DNA of 64,000 nucleotides, from assembly GCF_002551245.1 (NCBI RefSeq), contig NZ_NTGZ01000008.1:1-64000 (forward strand). The letters are read 5' to 3'. Both the position numbers and the translations under genes were made by a program. The notes beneath the pieces were generated by a model that saw only the letters and a list, made by a program, of their open reading frames with translations, was not told the origin of the DNA and did no database searches. Within the stretch, counting starts at the first letter, position 1; every line of letters begins with the position of its first letter. Source of the stretch: Streptomyces sp. rh34. GTDB taxonomy: Bacteria > Actinomycetota > Actinomycetes > Streptomycetales > Streptomycetaceae. Below, in pieces: positions 63,745 through 64,000 of this stretch.

Positions 63745-64000
63745 CGGGGAGGGCGTGCAGCTTCTTGCCGTGGAGGGCGAAGACGCGCTTGCCGTCGGTG
63801 GCCACCAGCCAGGCGTGGTAGTCGCCGGACCGGTCGTTGAACGTCCAGCGCAGGCCGCCGTTCTTCGCGTCGAAGGCGTGGATGCCGCCCTGCTTGTCGA
63901 GGTCGGTGGCTCCGAAGAGCGTGCCGCCCACCTTGACGAACTGCCGGGGCACCTGCCCGCCCGCGTCCTTGAGGGCCGTGGACTGCCAGATCTTCTTGCC
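63740..64000 (-). CDS. PQQ-type beta-propeller protein, 5' truncated by window end
   Basis: The frame is open to the window edge, so this is the last 86 codons of a larger gene, including the stop. Blade motifs are seen (KIWQSTALKDAGG; GGIHAFDAKNGGLRWTF; WLVATDGKRVFALHGKKLHA), typical of PQQ/PD40-like propellers, often the outer domain of Streptomyces Ser/Thr kinases. Whether a kinase is attached is not visible. Confidence 0.75.
   Translation of the reverse strand, partial: GKKIWQSTALKDAGGQVPRQFVKVGGTLFGATDLDKQGGIHAFDAKNGGLRWTFNDRSGDYHAWLVATDGKRVFALHGKKLHALPA

Overview
The window is high-GC actinobacterial DNA and almost certainly from a Streptomyces chromosome. The signs are very strong G/C bias at third codon positions, many GTG starts, large lipoprotein and secreted-protein genes, CIRCE-controlled groEL, DasR-, CebR- and YtrA-type regulatory sites, and gene sets I recognise from Streptomyces (tmk-holB-protease-tRNA-Thr; otsB/otsA/gpgS/thrC/csp/groEL2). 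The first 14 bases match the end of a Tn5/Nextera adapter, so the left edge is a contig end and the first gene is cut by assembly, not by biology.

Layout. 1-5.0 kb: 5'-truncated thymidylate kinase with a long charged coiled-coil tail, DNA polymerase III delta', a lipoprotein peptidase and tRNA-Thr(CGU) with a terminator. 5-10 kb: a frameshifted acetyltransferase remnant, then a two-component system with an ABC transporter. 10-17.3 kb: secreted proteins, namely a protease-like FG-GAP propeller protein lacking the catalytic His and Ser, a small secreted partner with the tail of a deleted paralogue, and a 1,224-residue ALF-repeat/alanine-rich exoprotein whose C-terminus looks like a polymorphic toxin followed by a candidate immunity gene. 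17.3-22.8 kb: an orphan response regulator, a Ser/Thr kinase and an ABC transporter/YtrA-type operon with a palindromic operator.

22.9-33 kb: conserved core with trehalose-6-phosphate synthase and phosphatase, glucosyl-3-phosphoglycerate synthase, a SAM-I riboswitch in front of a threonine-synthase-like enzyme plus a sulfur-carrier protein (more likely homocysteine synthesis than threonine synthesis), a cold-shock protein, groEL2 with two CIRCE elements and an ABC exporter. 33-45 kb: a patchwork of Uma2, HTH, ECF sigma with a membrane partner, a PIG-V-like mannosyltransferase, fragments of HxlR and AraC regulators between two copies of a 61-bp repeat, a cupin gene with a 9-bp tandem repeat, a TetR/oxidoreductase pair, a lipoprotein, a second Ser/Thr kinase and a DoxX protein. 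A 41-codon gene upstream of DoxX has a promoter whose -10 is covered by a perfect DasR-type palindrome.

45.9-55.3 kb: a beta-1,3-glucan utilisation locus (secreted GH81 glucanase, binding protein, two permeases, GH1 beta-glucosidase, LacI regulator) tied together by TGAGAGCGCTCTCA-type operators. 55.4-57.9 kb: small proteins, a Uma2 fragment and an F420-reductase-like protein. 58-61.6 kb: an N-acetylmuramic acid recycling operon (RpiR regulator, MurQ etherase, PTS EIIBC) with a palindrome at the regulator start. 61.7-64 kb: two small overlapping genes, an MFS transporter and a truncated PQQ-propeller gene.

The clearest themes are sugar and cell-wall scavenging, each unit with its own regulator and visible operator, and repeated gene decay in the accessory stretches.
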